A DNA stretch of 64,000 nt from a virus. Positions 33,950 through 44,600 of the stretch are shown piece by piece; within the stretch, counting starts at the first letter, position 1, and each line of letters opens with the position of its first letter. Made by a program: the position numbers and the translations under genes. Location of the stretch: the IMG/VR virus record IMGVR_UViG_3300031143_000004, positions 1 to 64,000 of that record, one strand, 5' to 3'. The notes beneath the pieces are model-generated. The model was not told the DNA's origin. It did not search any database and saw only the letters and a list, made by a program, of their open reading frames with translations.

Positions 33950-36900
33950 ATGATTCCTTTTAACTCTAATAAAACTGGTGGATGTGTCAATACATCATCA
34001 GATTGTGTAATTTGGCAAGGGCCTAACCTTCCGTGTATTGACTTATGTCAAGGTGATTCAATAAGTAATGTAATTGCAAAACTATGTGAAGAACTATTAT
34101 CATTAAGCAGAAGTTCAGGAGGGGGTGGTGCAACATTACAATTAGCAAGAGTAAATCAAGCTGGTCTTCAAAATAAAGAAGGTCAACAAGCAAGTATTGC
34201 AAACAGTGAAACAGAACTACAGAATCTTATAATAGAGAATGTTGTTCAAGCACGTCTTGCAAATCAATCTGATTTTGATCAGGAAGATGTAAGAAATACA
34301 CCAATCTCATTACCAGAAGTATTACAGTATCAAGATCCTAATACATCAACTATAGTTAGAGCATTACCTTTACAACAATATGCTATACTATTAGGAACAA
34401 GAATTAGTCAAACAACCTCAGAGATACTAACCTTACAAGGTCAAGTAGCAAATCATGAAGGGAGGATTGTTTCATTAGAATCTACTGAAAAAAGAAATAA
34501 ACAAAATCCTACAGAAAAACAAATAGTTCCAGTATGTGTTGGGACACCAGGAAGACTAACAAATGTTAGTACAGCTTTAACTAGTTTAGAACAAGCATTC
34601 TGTGGATTACAACAAGGGACTGGTCCTAAATCAGATTTAGCTGCATCAATTGGTTATCAAGATGCTTCATTAAATAGTCAAACAAGACTAAATGGATCAG
34701 GGACTATGTCAGCTATTACAGGATGGGTTAATAGTCCACAAAACTTAGCTCAATCATTTTCAAATGCTTGGTTGACTATTAATGATATGAGGAATGCAGT
34801 TGTAAGTTTAATTGATGATGTTATACCAACTGCGTGTAAAGACATTACATATAATTTCTTTGGTAATGTATTGGGTACAGCAGGTGCTTCAACTGGTATA
34901 AATATGAATTTCACACAGTCATCTATTCCAAAAAGTTTTTATGACTGTGATAGATCACAAGGATCTAAGATTACAATAACAGATTCTAGTGGAAGCTCAC
35001 AAACATTTCATAAACAAATACACCAACTACAAAATACACAAGCTGGAGTTACGCTTCATACAACTTCATTAGATGCAGCAAGTCCTACATTTTCAGTAGA
35101 AACTCAGTTCTGCTTTACGAATGGGCAAGGTTCTGAATGTGCTAATACAATAACAAAATTATTAACTTCAATAGATATATGCCCAATTTTGACATTAGGA
35201 ACTCCTGGATTAACTTCTGTATCATGGACAGTTAATGCACAATACTTACCTGCAACTTATTCAGCTCAAATACAATTATTAAATAGTAAAGGTTCAGTAA
35301 TTGCTAGTCAGGTTAATAATTCTCCTGGAGCTGGTTGGACAGGAAGTTTTACAGGTTTAAATGAAGGTGCAGCATATATACTTCAAATATCTTATGGTTT
35401 AACTCAAGGGGGTTCTTTTGAGCATGTCTGCCCACAACAATCATTCAACACAACAGGAACAACATGTACAGATCTTTCAGTATTAGCAGCATCATATAAA
35501 TCTGTTATTACTGATTTAAACTACAATGTAGCTGGATCATTTACACCAATTGCTTGTGATGATTTAAGAAACCCAGGAGTAAATATGGGGGATATTATAC
35601 TTGCAGGATTTACAAGTGCAGATGGAAGTGTACCTGGTGTATTAAAAAATAATACTATATGGTCAGAAAATTTAACACCATGTAGATCAGGAAAAATAAG
35701 TGCAAATGGAGTTTCAATTGATTTTAATAATCCTACTAAATCTCTAATAACAAATTCTGTTACTAAAGCAAGAGTAGATACAACTACAAATACCTTAGGG
35801 GATGGATGGAGATATACTGATGCTATTACATCTAGTTCTGGTGTAGCTAAATATGTTTATGCAGAAACAAATACAAATGCAGCAGCAACAATTGTACCTC
35901 AAGTATATTTCTCATGTGTAGGTGATGAGGTTAATATAAGTCAAGCAGAATGGACTACTTGGGTACCACAATCAACAGTACAATATGGATTTAGAGCTAA
36001 TTATAATTACCAAATTGCACATGGAAATACAGTTGGATCTAGTTCATTAACATATAATGTGGGCCCTGGAAGATTTGGTACAACAACGTTTACACCAAAT
36101 GTAATTCCTGCACAAACACAACAATTTACTTATCTACCTTTACAAGGAGGTCAGCTTAAAAATACAGATTCAAATACAACAAAATTAACTATTGGTTCTA
36201 AAAATAGTGGTGACTACGTGACTTCTATATCTAGAGGATTTAGACCTGAACATTTAGATACTGATCTTATAGTATTTATTGATACGGGTGCATATACAGA
36301 AACAGAAGGAGCAGCAATAAAAGCTTCAATGATAAATGTACACCAAAATATTGGATCTTCATGCAGTGGTTATACTGGTAAGTTATATGTCCTTCCTATA
36401 AGTAATTGTGGTTTTGCTTCTAATTTGACTCGTGGAAGTGCTAGTACATATTTATCTCATCATAAAATAATTGCTTCATTTGGAGTTGGTGTTACATTAA
36501 CAACATCTGGTGCTTGGTCTACTATAACTCAAACATACTCAGCAGCAACAACACCAGTTGGATGGTGGCTTAATAAAGCTGATACAACAACTCTATCTGA
36601 ACATTGTATGTTATTCTCATTTATTGATCAAGCAGATACAGTTACATGTGAAGGTACTACTTATCCATTATATTCAACAGCAACAGCAGGAGCAGCAATG
36701 CAAGCTCCTACTACTAGATATAAAGATGATTATGATGATGTAATGAATATTCTTGTAGATAACAACAGAAACACAACAGGTGATGCAGGAACATTTAAAG
36801 GACCAAGTACATGGGCAACTGCTGCAGCTATTAATACTGACTTTCCACTTTTACATAATGCACTATATAGATGTGATGGACATTATGTAATACCAAAACA

Positions 36901-37585
36901 AACTGGATTACATGCTGGTGTTGATGGACAAGATAAAGCTTTAATAAGACAAACAATTTTAGCTTGTAATGCTACATCAGGTTCAGCAATACCTGCTCTT
37001 ACATCAATAGAATATGCAGCATATAGATTTGAGTCTGTATATTTAAATGTAGAAGGTATTACAAACTGGAAAAATAACTTAATTGTAACAGCTAATCCTT
37101 ATAATTCAACTGTTACTACAACAAATGCAAACTCATTAGCTCCATTAACAGATCTTAATATAACTGTTGTTCCTTACATGGATGGTTACTTTGCAATTAC
37201 AGGAAATCTAAATGATTCTTTCACAAATGAATTAAATAAGTTAACTTGTATGAGCTCAGTAACTGCAGCAAATGCTTGTCCTATTGCTGGAGTTTCAGTA
37301 ACAATGGGAGGATCAAACACTTATCAAGAAGCAACTATAGCAACAAATACTTCTGCAGGAGCATGTACAAGAGGATCAGGTGCATCAATATATAATACTA
37401 CTGGTATTGAATTTGATATTACTTCTAGAGCATATAGTACATCACAAGGTGCATTAGATAAGGATTATAAATTAGAATTAATTCATGATAGATGGTATGC
37501 TAGAGCAGCTGGAGGTACAGGTTTACCAGTAGCTCAGTATTCAAGAATATATCCACATTGGAAAAACCCTACAACATGTGCTTAA
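33950..37585 (+). CDS. Tail fibre protein with vWA-like region, 1211 aa
   Basis: The first 60 residues form a Cys-rich attachment domain (CVNTSSDCVIWQGPNLPC, IDLCQGDSISNVIAKLCEELL), a pattern that recurs as the N-terminus of tail fibres in Bacteroidota phages. Residues about 85-180 look like a coiled-coil neck. Then come a beta-rich shaft and a Fn3-like segment (near 440-520). At residues 773-785 is D-T-D-L-I-V-F-I-D-T-G-A, which resembles a degenerate vWA metal site (D-x-S-x-S expected, D-T-G here). The end is beta-rich and Tyr-rich. It probably trimerises and binds the host surface. It shares its operon with the small fibre gene after it. Confidence 0.75.
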   Translation: MIPFNSNKTGGCVNTSSDCVIWQGPNLPCIDLCQGDSISNVIAKLCEELLSLSRSSGGGGATLQLARVNQAGLQNKEGQQASIANSETELQNLIIENVVQARLANQSDFDQEDVRNTPISLPEVLQYQDPNTSTIVRALPLQQYAILLGTRISQTTSEILTLQGQVANHEGRIVSLESTEKRNKQNPTEKQIVPVCVGTPGRLTNVSTALTSLEQAFCGLQQGTGPKSDLAASIGYQDASLNSQTRLNGSGTMSAITGWVNSPQNLAQSFSNAWLTINDMRNAVVSLIDDVIPTACKDITYNFFGNVLGTAGASTGINMNFTQSSIPKSFYDCDRSQGSKITITDSSGSSQTFHKQIHQLQNTQAGVTLHTTSLDAASPTFSVETQFCFTNGQGSECANTITKLLTSIDICPILTLGTPGLTSVSWTVNAQYLPATYSAQIQLLNSKGSVIASQVNNSPGAGWTGSFTGLNEGAAYILQISYGLTQGGSFEHVCPQQSFNTTGTTCTDLSVLAASYKSVITDLNYNVAGSFTPIACDDLRNPGVNMGDIILAGFTSADGSVPGVLKNNTIWSENLTPCRSGKISANGVSIDFNNPTKSLITNSVTKARVDTTTNTLGDGWRYTDAITSSSGVAKYVYAETNTNAAATIVPQVYFSCVGDEVNISQAEWTTWVPQSTVQYGFRANYNYQIAHGNTVGSSSLTYNVGPGRFGTTTFTPNVIPAQTQQFTYLPLQGGQLKNTDSNTTKLTIGSKNSGDYVTSISRGFRPEHLDTDLIVFIDTGAYTETEGAAIKASMINVHQNIGSSCSGYTGKLYVLPISNCGFASNLTRGSASTYLSHHKIIASFGVGVTLTTSGAWSTITQTYSAATTPVGWWLNKADTTTLSEHCMLFSFIDQADTVTCEGTTYPLYSTATAGAAMQAPTTRYKDDYDDVMNILVDNNRNTTGDAGTFKGPSTWATAAAINTDFPLLHNALYRCDGHYVIPKQTGLHAGVDGQDKALIRQTILACNATSGSAIPALTSIEYAAYRFESVYLNVEGITNWKNNLIVTANPYNSTVTTTNANSLAPLTDLNITVVPYMDGYFAITGNLNDSFTNELNKLTCMSSVTAANACPIAGVSVTMGGSNTYQEATIATNTSAGACTRGSGASIYNTTGIEFDITSRAYSTSQGALDKDYKLELIHDRWYARAAGGTGLPVAQYSRIYPHWKNPTTCA

Positions 37586-37603
37586 TAAATAAAAATAAAT
37601 AAA

Positions 37604-38158
37604 ATGGGATGTAATTGTAATTCTAGTAACTGTAAGTCAACACCTTGTGCGTGTAAAGATACAGGTTTAACAACACCATGTGCATATTCACAATGTACTG
37701 GGGTTAATGTAGAAATGTGTGCAGAATGTTTATGTGCAGAATGTATAACATGGTGTCAAAATACTATTGAAGTAAAAGATGCTAGTAATAATATATTTAC
37801 TATTGCTAAAGGAGAAAGATTTTCTGCAATATTACAAAGAGTAGCTCTCTTTATAAAAAACCCAAATACTGCTACTAGTTCTATACAATATTTGTATATT
37901 GTTAATAAGACTTCTACAACAGTTACATTAGGATGGGCAGGTGTTCCCGCTTCATCAGCTTCTTTAAACGTGAAGTTCAAAATATCAACAGCAGGATCAT
38001 ATACAGCTGCTCCAAGTGGAACAGCTATATCAACAGCATTAGCAACATTTACTGTAACAGGTTTAACTGCTAATACTGTATATAAATTCCAAGTTGATAC
38101 AAATTTAGGTGGTACATTACACGGATCAGTAGAGACATATTGCACAACAAACCCATAG
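37604..38158 (+). CDS. Small tail fibre with Cys cluster and Fn3-like domain, 184 aa
   Basis: The first 51 residues contain 12 Cys in C-x-C and C-x2-C pairs, then the same V-K-D-A-x-N-N-I-F-T-I-A-K-G-E-R-F-S-A-I-L-Q-R-V type attachment region as other fibres. Residues about 100-184 are a Fn3-like domain (NKTSTTVTLGWAGVP ... FTVTGLTANTVYKFQVDT). It looks like a short accessory fibre that might bind metal through the Cys cluster. It is followed by a terminator. Confidence 0.7.
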   Translation: MGCNCNSSNCKSTPCACKDTGLTTPCAYSQCTGVNVEMCAECLCAECITWCQNTIEVKDASNNIFTIAKGERFSAILQRVALFIKNPNTATSSIQYLYIVNKTSTTVTLGWAGVPASSASLNVKFKISTAGSYTAAPSGTAISTALATFTVTGLTANTVYKFQVDTNLGGTLHGSVETYCTTNP

Positions 38159-38200
38159 CGAGAGGAGTAGTGTTTTGTTGGTTTCATTGCACGCTTGCTG

Positions 38201-38230
38201 AGAAGGTCCTATGAAAATGGGGCCTTTTCT
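38201..38230 (+). terminator. Terminator after the fibre operon
   Basis: AAGGTCC (38203-38209) pairs with GGGCCTT (38220-38226) with one G-U, and flanking AGA/TCT can extend it. The tail is TTCTATTTTAT. It ends the 33950-38158 transcript just before the next promoter. Confidence 0.7.
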
Positions 38231-38250
38231 ATTTTATATGTTTTTTTTTA

Positions 38251-38258
38251 TATCTTTG
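38251..38258 (+). promoter_or_regulatory. Bacteroidota-type promoter box TATCTTTG
   Basis: TATCTTTG, with a nine-T run directly upstream, 25 bases before the ATG at 38284. It is identical to the box at 10479. Confidence 0.65.
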
Positions 38259-38283
38259 TAGCACTAATCAAAATAATTTATAT

Positions 38284-39465
38284 ATGGATTCTATCCTTGA
38301 AAAAATCAAATCTTCTCTTAAATGGAAGAAGAACTCTGAGTATTGTGCAGAAAAGTTAAGCATCACAATAGATGACTATGATACATTAAAAGAATATGTA
38401 AAATCTAAAGAACTACTAGATGATGGTGCATCATCATATGAGTATGACTTAGAAAAAGGTCAAGCAAAAATGGAGACAGTAAGTTCTACTGAACCAAAAT
38501 CTCCTGAAGAAATAATTGATATATTAAATATTGATATAACTCAGTGGAAGTTATCAAGTTATTGGAATAAACAAATGGGTGATCACTGGAGAGTTTCTGC
38601 AATGGTTACAAGACTTAAAGATAATGATGTAGATAATGTTGCTGAATTATTAAAAGGGTTTAAACCTAAAACATATAAAGAAGTTAAAAGAATTAAAACT
38701 CCAGGTAAAATTAAAACAGCTGGGGTTTTATCATTACAGGACATACATTTTGGTAAAGAAGGGAATGATACTATAGATGAATGTTTTGAAAAAACAATTA
38801 AAGATTTAATGGAAAGAGCTTCTAGCTCACACCATATAGAAAAAATGTATTATGTGATAGGAGGTGATGTAATCAACATGGATACATGGAATGGCTCTAC
38901 TACTGCAGGAACGCCTCTAGACAACTGTATGACAGCCACAGAGGCATATGTACAAGCTTTTGACGCCCTTCAGTGGAGTATTAACTACATTAAACAATTT
39001 TGTGATGAATTACAAGTTATATATATACCAGGTAATCATGATAGATTATCATCATTTCATTTAGCTCATGCTTTATCTAAGTGTTTTGATAATCCAGAAA
39101 TAGTATGGGATACTGTTTATCTAGAAAGAAAAGTATTTGTTTATGAAGATAACTTCTTTGCATTTGAACATGGTGATGTTAATACTAAGAACTCATTACT
39201 AGTTTACTCTATGGAGTATCCAAGACAATGGGGTAAGACATTATTTAGAACATTATATACAGGACATTATCATCACAAGAAAAAAATAGAATATATAACT
39301 GAACATGAGAATACAGGGTTCATGCTTAAAATATTACCAAGTCTTTCAAAGACAGATTATTACCATTATCATAATAAATTTATAGGTTCTAGGAGATCTG
39401 GTGTATTATCTTTACATAGTCCTACTAAGGGTGAAATATGTGAATTAACTTATTCTCCAGAATAA
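38284..39465 (+). CDS. Calcineurin-like metallophosphoesterase
   Basis: 393 residues. The first 140 residues are helical and unrecognised. The catalytic part then has all metal ligands in order: L-Q-D-I-H (D153, H155), G-G-D (194-195), G-N-H-D (250-253), E-H-G-D (295-298) and G-H-Y-H (327-330). It is a two-metal phosphoesterase of the SbcD/Mre11-like or phage DNA-repair exonuclease type. The substrate cannot be told from sequence and could be DNA or nucleotides. It sits alone between two tail blocks with a host-type promoter, so it may be expressed earlier than its neighbours. All key residues are present. Confidence 0.92.
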   Translation: MDSILEKIKSSLKWKKNSEYCAEKLSITIDDYDTLKEYVKSKELLDDGASSYEYDLEKGQAKMETVSSTEPKSPEEIIDILNIDITQWKLSSYWNKQMGDHWRVSAMVTRLKDNDVDNVAELLKGFKPKTYKEVKRIKTPGKIKTAGVLSLQDIHFGKEGNDTIDECFEKTIKDLMERASSSHHIEKMYYVIGGDVINMDTWNGSTTAGTPLDNCMTATEAYVQAFDALQWSINYIKQFCDELQVIYIPGNHDRLSSFHLAHALSKCFDNPEIVWDTVYLERKVFVYEDNFFAFEHGDVNTKNSLLVYSMEYPRQWGKTLFRTLYTGHYHHKKKIEYITEHENTGFMLKILPSLSKTDYYHYHNKFIGSRRSGVLSLHSPTKGEICELTYSPE

Positions 39466-39500
39466 TCTACTATTAAACTTTTATAAATGACTTATTTTTT

Positions 39501-39509
39501 GTAAATTAT
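39501..39509 (+). promoter_or_regulatory. Late promoter candidate GTAAATTAT (one mismatch)
   Basis: TTTTTTGTAAATTATAAC lies only 12 bases before the ATG at 39522. If this is the promoter the transcript would be almost leaderless. Confidence 0.4.
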
Positions 39510-39521
39510 AACTATATATGT

Positions 39522-40040
39522 ATGTTAAACAATTTTAAAAAACCTGATTTAAATAAACCCAGGTATAGAGAAAAAGTACATGGGCTATTAAACTCTAAAA
39601 CTTTAAATGATTTTAAAGAGAAATATCCAATATATGCAGACATAGATAATGATAAACTTAAAAAGATAATTAAATGTTTCAATGGAAAAATATGGGAGAA
39701 TGTAATAGATAATAGAAATGGTGTAGAATTACCAGATAGTTTAGGATACTTGTTCATAGGAACTTGTCCATCTCCAAAGAGTGTCAATACTGATTATTCA
39801 GTTTCTAATAAGTATGGTAAAGTAATTCAAAACAAAAACTGGGAAACCAGTGGGAACATTGCAAAGATATTCTACACAAACTATTCTACAAGATACCGTT
39901 TCAGAAACAGAGAGCTTTGGCAGTTTACAGCTATAAGACAATTTAAAAGGGCTGTTGCAAAAATATACCCTAAACAATGGAAAAATTACATTGTGATGGG
40001 TAATAAAAAAAGAGTAGCAGATATATATAAAAAGAAATAA
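39522..40040 (+). CDS. Conserved crAss-like-phage protein of unknown role, 172 aa
   Basis: The C-terminal half carries VELPDSLGYLFIGTC, NKNWETSGNIAKIFYTNYS and RYRFRNRELWQFTAIRQF, highly aromatic and basic. I recall this pattern from a conserved protein near the connector genes of crAss-like phages, without a known function. It looks like a compact alpha/beta domain that would contact nucleic acid. It starts the operon holding the connector proteins and is likely a structural or assembly protein. Confidence 0.6.
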   Translation: MLNNFKKPDLNKPRYREKVHGLLNSKTLNDFKEKYPIYADIDNDKLKKIIKCFNGKIWENVIDNRNGVELPDSLGYLFIGTCPSPKSVNTDYSVSNKYGKVIQNKNWETSGNIAKIFYTNYSTRYRFRNRELWQFTAIRQFKRAVAKIYPKQWKNYIVMGNKKRVADIYKKK

Positions 40041-40046
40041 AAAGCA

Positions 40047-40718
40047 ATGACAACTATAGGAGATATTGTATCAAGAGTTAGGAATCAGATTAAAGGTGAA
40101 GTTCAAGATGCTTTTATGACTGATAGATTTATATACAGTATGGTTATTAAATATGCTCAACTTCTAATGAGAAGACAAGACCATGCTAATAAACTAATGA
40201 AATTTAATAGTGTTTGGCAAACTCTACCTTTTCTTGAACTTATAGATGTTGATAAGGTTGAGGCAGAGTGTAGTGGTATTCAGAGTGGAATTACAATCAA
40301 AAGAACAAAAGAAAAACTACCTACATTCTTTGAGGGATATTGGGGACCACTCATTAGGACCGTATCATCTATTGATGGCTCTATTGAATGTCAACCAACA
40401 CAACCTGGTACTTTTACATCTATGAGTAAAACTACTTCCTTTAAGTATAACAAAAGAAAATATTTCTGGTTCTTGAATGATTATCTATACTTACCTAATG
40501 TGTATTGGGATGCAATAAAACTTGAAGGAGTTTTTGAAAAAGATATATCTAGTTTTACATGTGATACTAGTGATGATTGTTTACCAAGATATAAACAGCA
40601 AATTAATATTCCTGAATTTCTTTATGCAGAAATTGAACAACAAGTTCTTACAGTTATGTTACAAAGAATAAATATTCCAGCTGACGATTCAGATAACAAG
40701 AAAAACCCCCATAGATAA
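40047..40718 (+). CDS. Head-tail connector/ring protein (crAss-like), 223 aa
   Basis: MTTIGDIVSRVRNQIKGEVQDAFMTDRFIYSMVIKYAQLLMRRQDHANKLMKF is a helical N-terminus of conserved crAss-like type. FFEGYWGPLIRTVSSIDGS and SFKYNKRKYFWFLNDYLYLPNVYWDAIKLEGVFE follow as the beta part. This matches from memory a ring protein in the crAss-like connector. It would join the portal to the tail with its two neighbours. Its stop overlaps the next ATG (TAATG). Confidence 0.7.
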   Translation: MTTIGDIVSRVRNQIKGEVQDAFMTDRFIYSMVIKYAQLLMRRQDHANKLMKFNSVWQTLPFLELIDVDKVEAECSGIQSGITIKRTKEKLPTFFEGYWGPLIRTVSSIDGSIECQPTQPGTFTSMSKTTSFKYNKRKYFWFLNDYLYLPNVYWDAIKLEGVFEKDISSFTCDTSDDCLPRYKQQINIPEFLYAEIEQQVLTVMLQRINIPADDSDNKKNPHR

Positions 40719-41635
40719 TGAGTTTATCACATAAATATAGAACATTTGATCAACTTCTTGAAGATGTATCAGTAGACTTTTCTACATATGCATTAGAAGG
40801 AATGATAGAACCTCAACAATTAATTAAAGTTGCACAACGTGTTAACTATGATCTAGGTTTAAAGATACATCAAAGTAGAGAAACTATAATTGATGCTGAA
40901 CATAATAAAGCACAACTTCCTTCTGATTTTACTACACTTAACTATGCATTTGTTTGTAGTGATTATAGAGTTGTAAACTCTCAACCATCAGGTACACACA
41001 CTGATACTACACAACCAAAATGGGTTCCAGATCCTGGACAACCAAACCAATGTGAAAATCCAGCAGATTGTAAAGGTGTATGTGTAATTAAAACATGTCC
41101 TAAAGATGATGGTAGAGGAAGTACTACATATGGTGGTGGATATGTTGTATTGCAGAGATTAAATCCTGAAACATATAGAGAGTTTTCATCCTTCTTTCCA
41201 TTACGTATTACAAATACAAGTAATGTAAGTTGTGAGTGTCCCAATTTAAATACACAATCTCCTAATGTAGCTGAAATACAAGATGGATATTTATTAACTA
41301 CATTTACAACAGGTAAAATATATATAAGTTATCAAGGATCACTAGAAAATAATGATGGTGACTTATTAGTTCTTGATCATCCTTATTGTAATGAGTATTA
41401 TGAATATGCCCTTAAAGAGAGAATATTAGAAAATATGTTATTTGCTGGAGAGAATGTTGCACAGCAATTAGGATTGATTCAGGGTAAATTAAAAGCATCA
41501 AGGAATAACGCATTGAGTTTTGTTAACACACCAGACTTTGAAGAAATGAGAAAACTATGGACTGTAAATAGAAGAGCACAAATGCACAACTATTATGATA
41601 TGTTTAGAAGTGATGCCCCAAACCCTAGATCATAA
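40718..41635 (+). CDS. Head-tail connector/ring protein (crAss-like), 305 aa
   Basis: MSLSHKYRTFDQLLEDVSVDFSTYALEGMIEPQQLIKVAQRVNYDLGLKIH is the conserved opening of this crAss-like connector family. A Cys-containing insertion follows (NQCENPADCKGVCVIKTCP, residues about 108-127), then YVVLQRLNPETYREFS and a helical C-terminal part (YEYALKERILENMLFAGENVAQQLG). The Cys insertion is not expected in the family and may bind zinc. It is translated together with the previous gene. Confidence 0.7.
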   Translation: MSLSHKYRTFDQLLEDVSVDFSTYALEGMIEPQQLIKVAQRVNYDLGLKIHQSRETIIDAEHNKAQLPSDFTTLNYAFVCSDYRVVNSQPSGTHTDTTQPKWVPDPGQPNQCENPADCKGVCVIKTCPKDDGRGSTTYGGGYVVLQRLNPETYREFSSFFPLRITNTSNVSCECPNLNTQSPNVAEIQDGYLLTTFTTGKIYISYQGSLENNDGDLLVLDHPYCNEYYEYALKERILENMLFAGENVAQQLGLIQGKLKASRNNALSFVNTPDFEEMRKLWTVNRRAQMHNYYDMFRSDAPNPRS

Positions 41636-41646
41636 CTAATTGAAAA

Positions 41647-44600
41647 ATGGCTAAAAAACAAACTCCAAACCCATCATTACCACAACAGACTTCATCAACA
41701 GAATCTAATCTGTTTATGAAAGGAATGATAAAGGACACCTTCCCTTCTATATCTGGAAAAGAAGTATGGGAACATGCTATAAATGTTATTAATAATTCAA
41801 TTGATGGTGACACTGGAGTTATAGGAAATGAACCAGCAAATTTTGAATGTGCAGAAATTCCATATACTATAATAGGGTCAATACATATTTATGGTGATCA
41901 TTGGGCTATTTTTTCTACAGATGACTTTTCCTCTGAGATAGGTACATTTGATGATAGTAAATGTGAATATACAAGATTAATAAATGATCAATGTTTAAAC
42001 TTCAACAGGGAACATTTAATAATAGGAGCTGCTAAAGAAAACTTTGAATGCAAGTATCAAATATATTGGGATGATTCAGTAAATCCATCTAGAACTTTAA
42101 CACTAGAAGATCCTCCATATTTAAGAATTGAAGTATCTGGACCAAGTTTAAATGGTGCTCCTTGTTCTATATATGAAAACATACAACCACTTACACTAGA
42201 TTGTGAAAGAATAAGACTAGCCCCTTTAATTGATACACCATGTTTAGATCTTCAAAAAGCTCCAGAAGGTGGTTCATTAAGAAATGGTATGTATCAAGCT
42301 TTTATTGCTTATACTATTAATGAACAAGTATATGGAGACTTTATTGGTATTTCAAATCAACAGTCTTTATTTGAACATGATGATAGTGCAGGCTCTTTAA
42401 TACTAACTTTATCACACCTAGATAAAAACTTTGATAATTATAAACTTGTAATTTTAGGTAATAATCAAGAAGAATTTAAATTTTCTGAAGTTGGTGAGTA
42501 TAGTACAGAACAAACAACTATTAAACTAGATTATCTTGATCAAAAATTAAAGTCTGTTCCTACTGAGTATATGAATAAATTAACACCTGCATTAGAAAAG
42601 TCAAAAGGTATGTTTGTTGTCAATGACTATTTAGTTAGAACACAACCTACAAATCAATTTGATTTTAATTATCAACCTCTTGCAAATAGAATAGCTTGTA
42701 ACTGGACATCTGTAGAATATCCAGCAGATTATTATTATAATGGAGGTAATAAACCAACATTCCTAAGAGACGAAAGATATGCATTCTTTATAAGATTCAT
42801 ATACAATACGGGTGAACGCTCATCATCATACCACATACCAGGAAGAGCTGCTACATACTATAGTGGAAGTGGTGTGTCTATGTTAGAAACTGATGTTATA
42901 CCTGGAGATCCTAATGCATTAGATCCTACTGATCAAATATTTAAGGTGCATAATACAGCATTTGTTTCACAATTAAATGTAAATACAGTACAACCTGATG
43001 GTGGAATTCTCAGGACTAGAGGTGAAATGGGCTATTGGGAATCAACAGAATTATATCCGCAAGATGCAGTTAGGTGGGGGGATCTGTGTGGTATGCCAAT
43101 TAGACACCATAAGATGCCTGATGAAAACACAGCTAATAATGGTACAACTGACAGAGCAACTCCAGGTGGAACTGGTATATATAATATTGCTGTAGAATTT
43201 ACAGGTATACCATGGCCAAGAGATAATGCAGGTAATCTAATACCTAACATTGTTGGTTATGAATTTTTAGTAGGATCAAGAGAAGGACATAAGTCTATTT
43301 TAGGAAAAGGTATTCTTAAAAACATGGAACAATATATACCTTCTGATCCATCAGCAAGTGACGGATCTACATCTTTCTTTATACCTAATTATCCATATAA
43401 TGATTTAACATCTGATCCATATATAAAAGGTCCTGGTGGTGGAGGTAGTGTAGGTTATGATAGTTGGTCAGGACTTGGTTATGAAGATTGGCTTCAAGGA
43501 TGTGATAATCCAACAGGTCCCTATAATAGATATTCAAATAGTGTATTTACATTTCATTCTCCAGATTTAATGTTTAATAGACCTTTCTTAAATGCATATG
43601 AATTAAAGTCATATGGTGTTATATCAGGAACTCAAACAGGAAGATTTAAACCTTCAGAAAAACATCCAGGAGAAAAACTATTAAGAAACTCAACAGCTGT
43701 ACTTGCAGCCTTCATAGGTGTAGGATATGCTATATATGCCATGAGAGGTTCTACAGACCAAAAGATGACTACAGGACGTGTTCTGGATATGGGTTATAGA
43801 GAAGAAGGAGAAATTACAAAACGTAGTGGAAATAATGGTACTTTTAGTGGAGGTGGTGCTTGGACAAATTTGGCTGGTTCATCTTATAATACAGGAACTT
43901 GGACTGGAGCAGGTGGTGGTAAAGGTACATTTAATGCATCAGCACCTAATAATGATAGGTGGCAATGGACTAGTGCTAATCAAATATCTGCAGCAAATAG
44001 AGCAAATTCACCTGGTACAGGTACTTATGATACTGCAGCCAATGGTTTGTTTCTTGGTTTAGGAGGAATTACTGGTGGAGCTGCATCAAATAAAGCAGGT
44101 GCTGTAACATGGCAAGCTGCACAAGCTACTAACTGGCAAGGTCAAGCTGGATCAATAGGACCTGGTCAAGAGATAGTTCAAAAAGGTACAAAGTTTAGTA
44201 ATAAACCTTTTTGGATGGGTTTAATCAGTGGTGCACAAGAATTTATGAATTTTGTATCAACTGGTGGTCAAGAAATTATTGATTTAATTTATAATTTAAC
44301 AAGCTTCAAACAATATGTTTATAAATATAATAGTCATGGTTGGTACAGAAACATGTCAGCAAATCCAAATGGATCAATATTTAGACACTCCGTAAATAAA
44401 TCAAGGTATTTAAATGGTGCTATTTCTCAACTCACCCCAAGCATTAGAATTAATAATTTAAATAGACCTTTAACTGTAGCAGTTGAACTTGAAACTAATG
44501 GTAATGTAGATGTAAATGGACTACCCACTTCTAGTTTACCTTTACCTACGGGAGATAATTCTAAATATACTATAGGTACTGCACCAGGACAATGTGATTG

